Shown: in pieces, positions 6,053 to 6,101 of the stretch | Layout of the letters: the number at the start of each line of letters is the position of its first letter | Numbering within the stretch: position 1 is the stretch's first letter | Assembly: GCA_003552365.1 (NCBI GenBank) | Contig: PUKR01000086.1 | Coordinates: 1-6,101 of the forward strand | DNA: 6,101 bases | Source: Syntrophomonadaceae bacterium | GTDB taxonomy: Bacteria > Bacillota > Dethiobacteria > DTU022 | Direction: 5' to 3' | Notes under the pieces: model-generated | Database searches by the model: none | Seen by the model: only the letters and a program-made list of their open reading frames with translations | Told to the model about the DNA's origin: nothing | Program-made: the position numbers and the translations under genes

Positions 6053-6082
6053 AAAAAAACTGCCCAAAAAGAAGTGGGCAGT
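6053..6082 (-). terminator. Rho-independent terminator read on the minus strand
   Basis: On the minus strand, ACTGCCCA pairs perfectly with TGGGCAGT (arms 6082-6075 and 6066-6059) around an 8-nt loop, and the hairpin runs into seven T (6059-6053). There is no T-tract in the plus direction. It lies 110 nt before the first gene, so it most likely ends a gene beyond the right edge. It could instead be an attenuator if the operon is transcribed from further upstream. Confidence 0.88.
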
Positions 6083-6101
6083 AAGAAGATAGGGCTTTCT
6101 A

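Overview
The window holds one leftward-transcribed (minus strand) cluster of seven genes. In transcription order these are a lipoprotein solute-binding protein, the ATPases LivG and LivF, the permeases LivH and LivM, a stand-alone ketoacyl-ACP synthase III (FabH/KASIII)-like enzyme, and the N-terminal part of a TetR/AcrR-family regulator that runs off the left edge. No plus-strand gene is convincing. No rRNA, tRNA, CRISPR array or insertion sequence was seen.

The organism looks like an anaerobic or environmental Firmicute, perhaps of the Clostridia or Peptococcaceae/Syntrophomonadaceae type. This is an inference from strong purine-rich Shine-Dalgarno sites (GAGGAGG, AAAGGAG, GGGGGGAGG), moderate G+C, a lipobox-anchored binding protein and general protein style. 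It is not proven. The very acidic linker of the binding protein might also hint at a salty or alkaline habitat.

Layout. 6053-6082 is a Rho-independent terminator read on the minus strand. It closes an upstream gene outside the window or acts as a leader attenuator. 5943-6052 is a leader/promoter region with an extended -10 motif, a 7-bp A/T-rich dyad and a possible 7-codon leader ORF. 5942-4671 is the binding protein. 4633-3860 is livG, which overlaps livF (3876-3163) by 17 nt. 3127-2261 is livH, started by TTG, and it overlaps livM (2261-1248) by 1 nt. 1195-179 is the KASIII-like gene, 52 nt after livM. From 175 to the left edge is the TetR gene, 3 nt after the KASIII stop. The small gaps, the overlaps and the absence of internal terminators argue for a single operon.

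How the genes may work together. The first five form a complete branched-chain-amino-acid-type (HAAT/LIV) ABC importer. The importer's ligand cannot be read from sequence and need not be an amino acid. The KASIII-like protein keeps the Cys and His of the catalytic triad but has His where FabH has Asn, and it carries an unusual CHTPC segment. Its linkage to an importer and a TetR regulator suggests, as inference only, that the imported compound is a carboxylic or acyl-type substrate or signal, that the enzyme handles an acyl thioester related to it, and that the regulator senses ligand or product. Another notable item is a perfect 11-bp inverted repeat (AGGGGACAGAC/GTCTGTCCCCT) inside livG. It resembles a dispersed repeat palindrome but keeps the reading frame and the usual LivG length.
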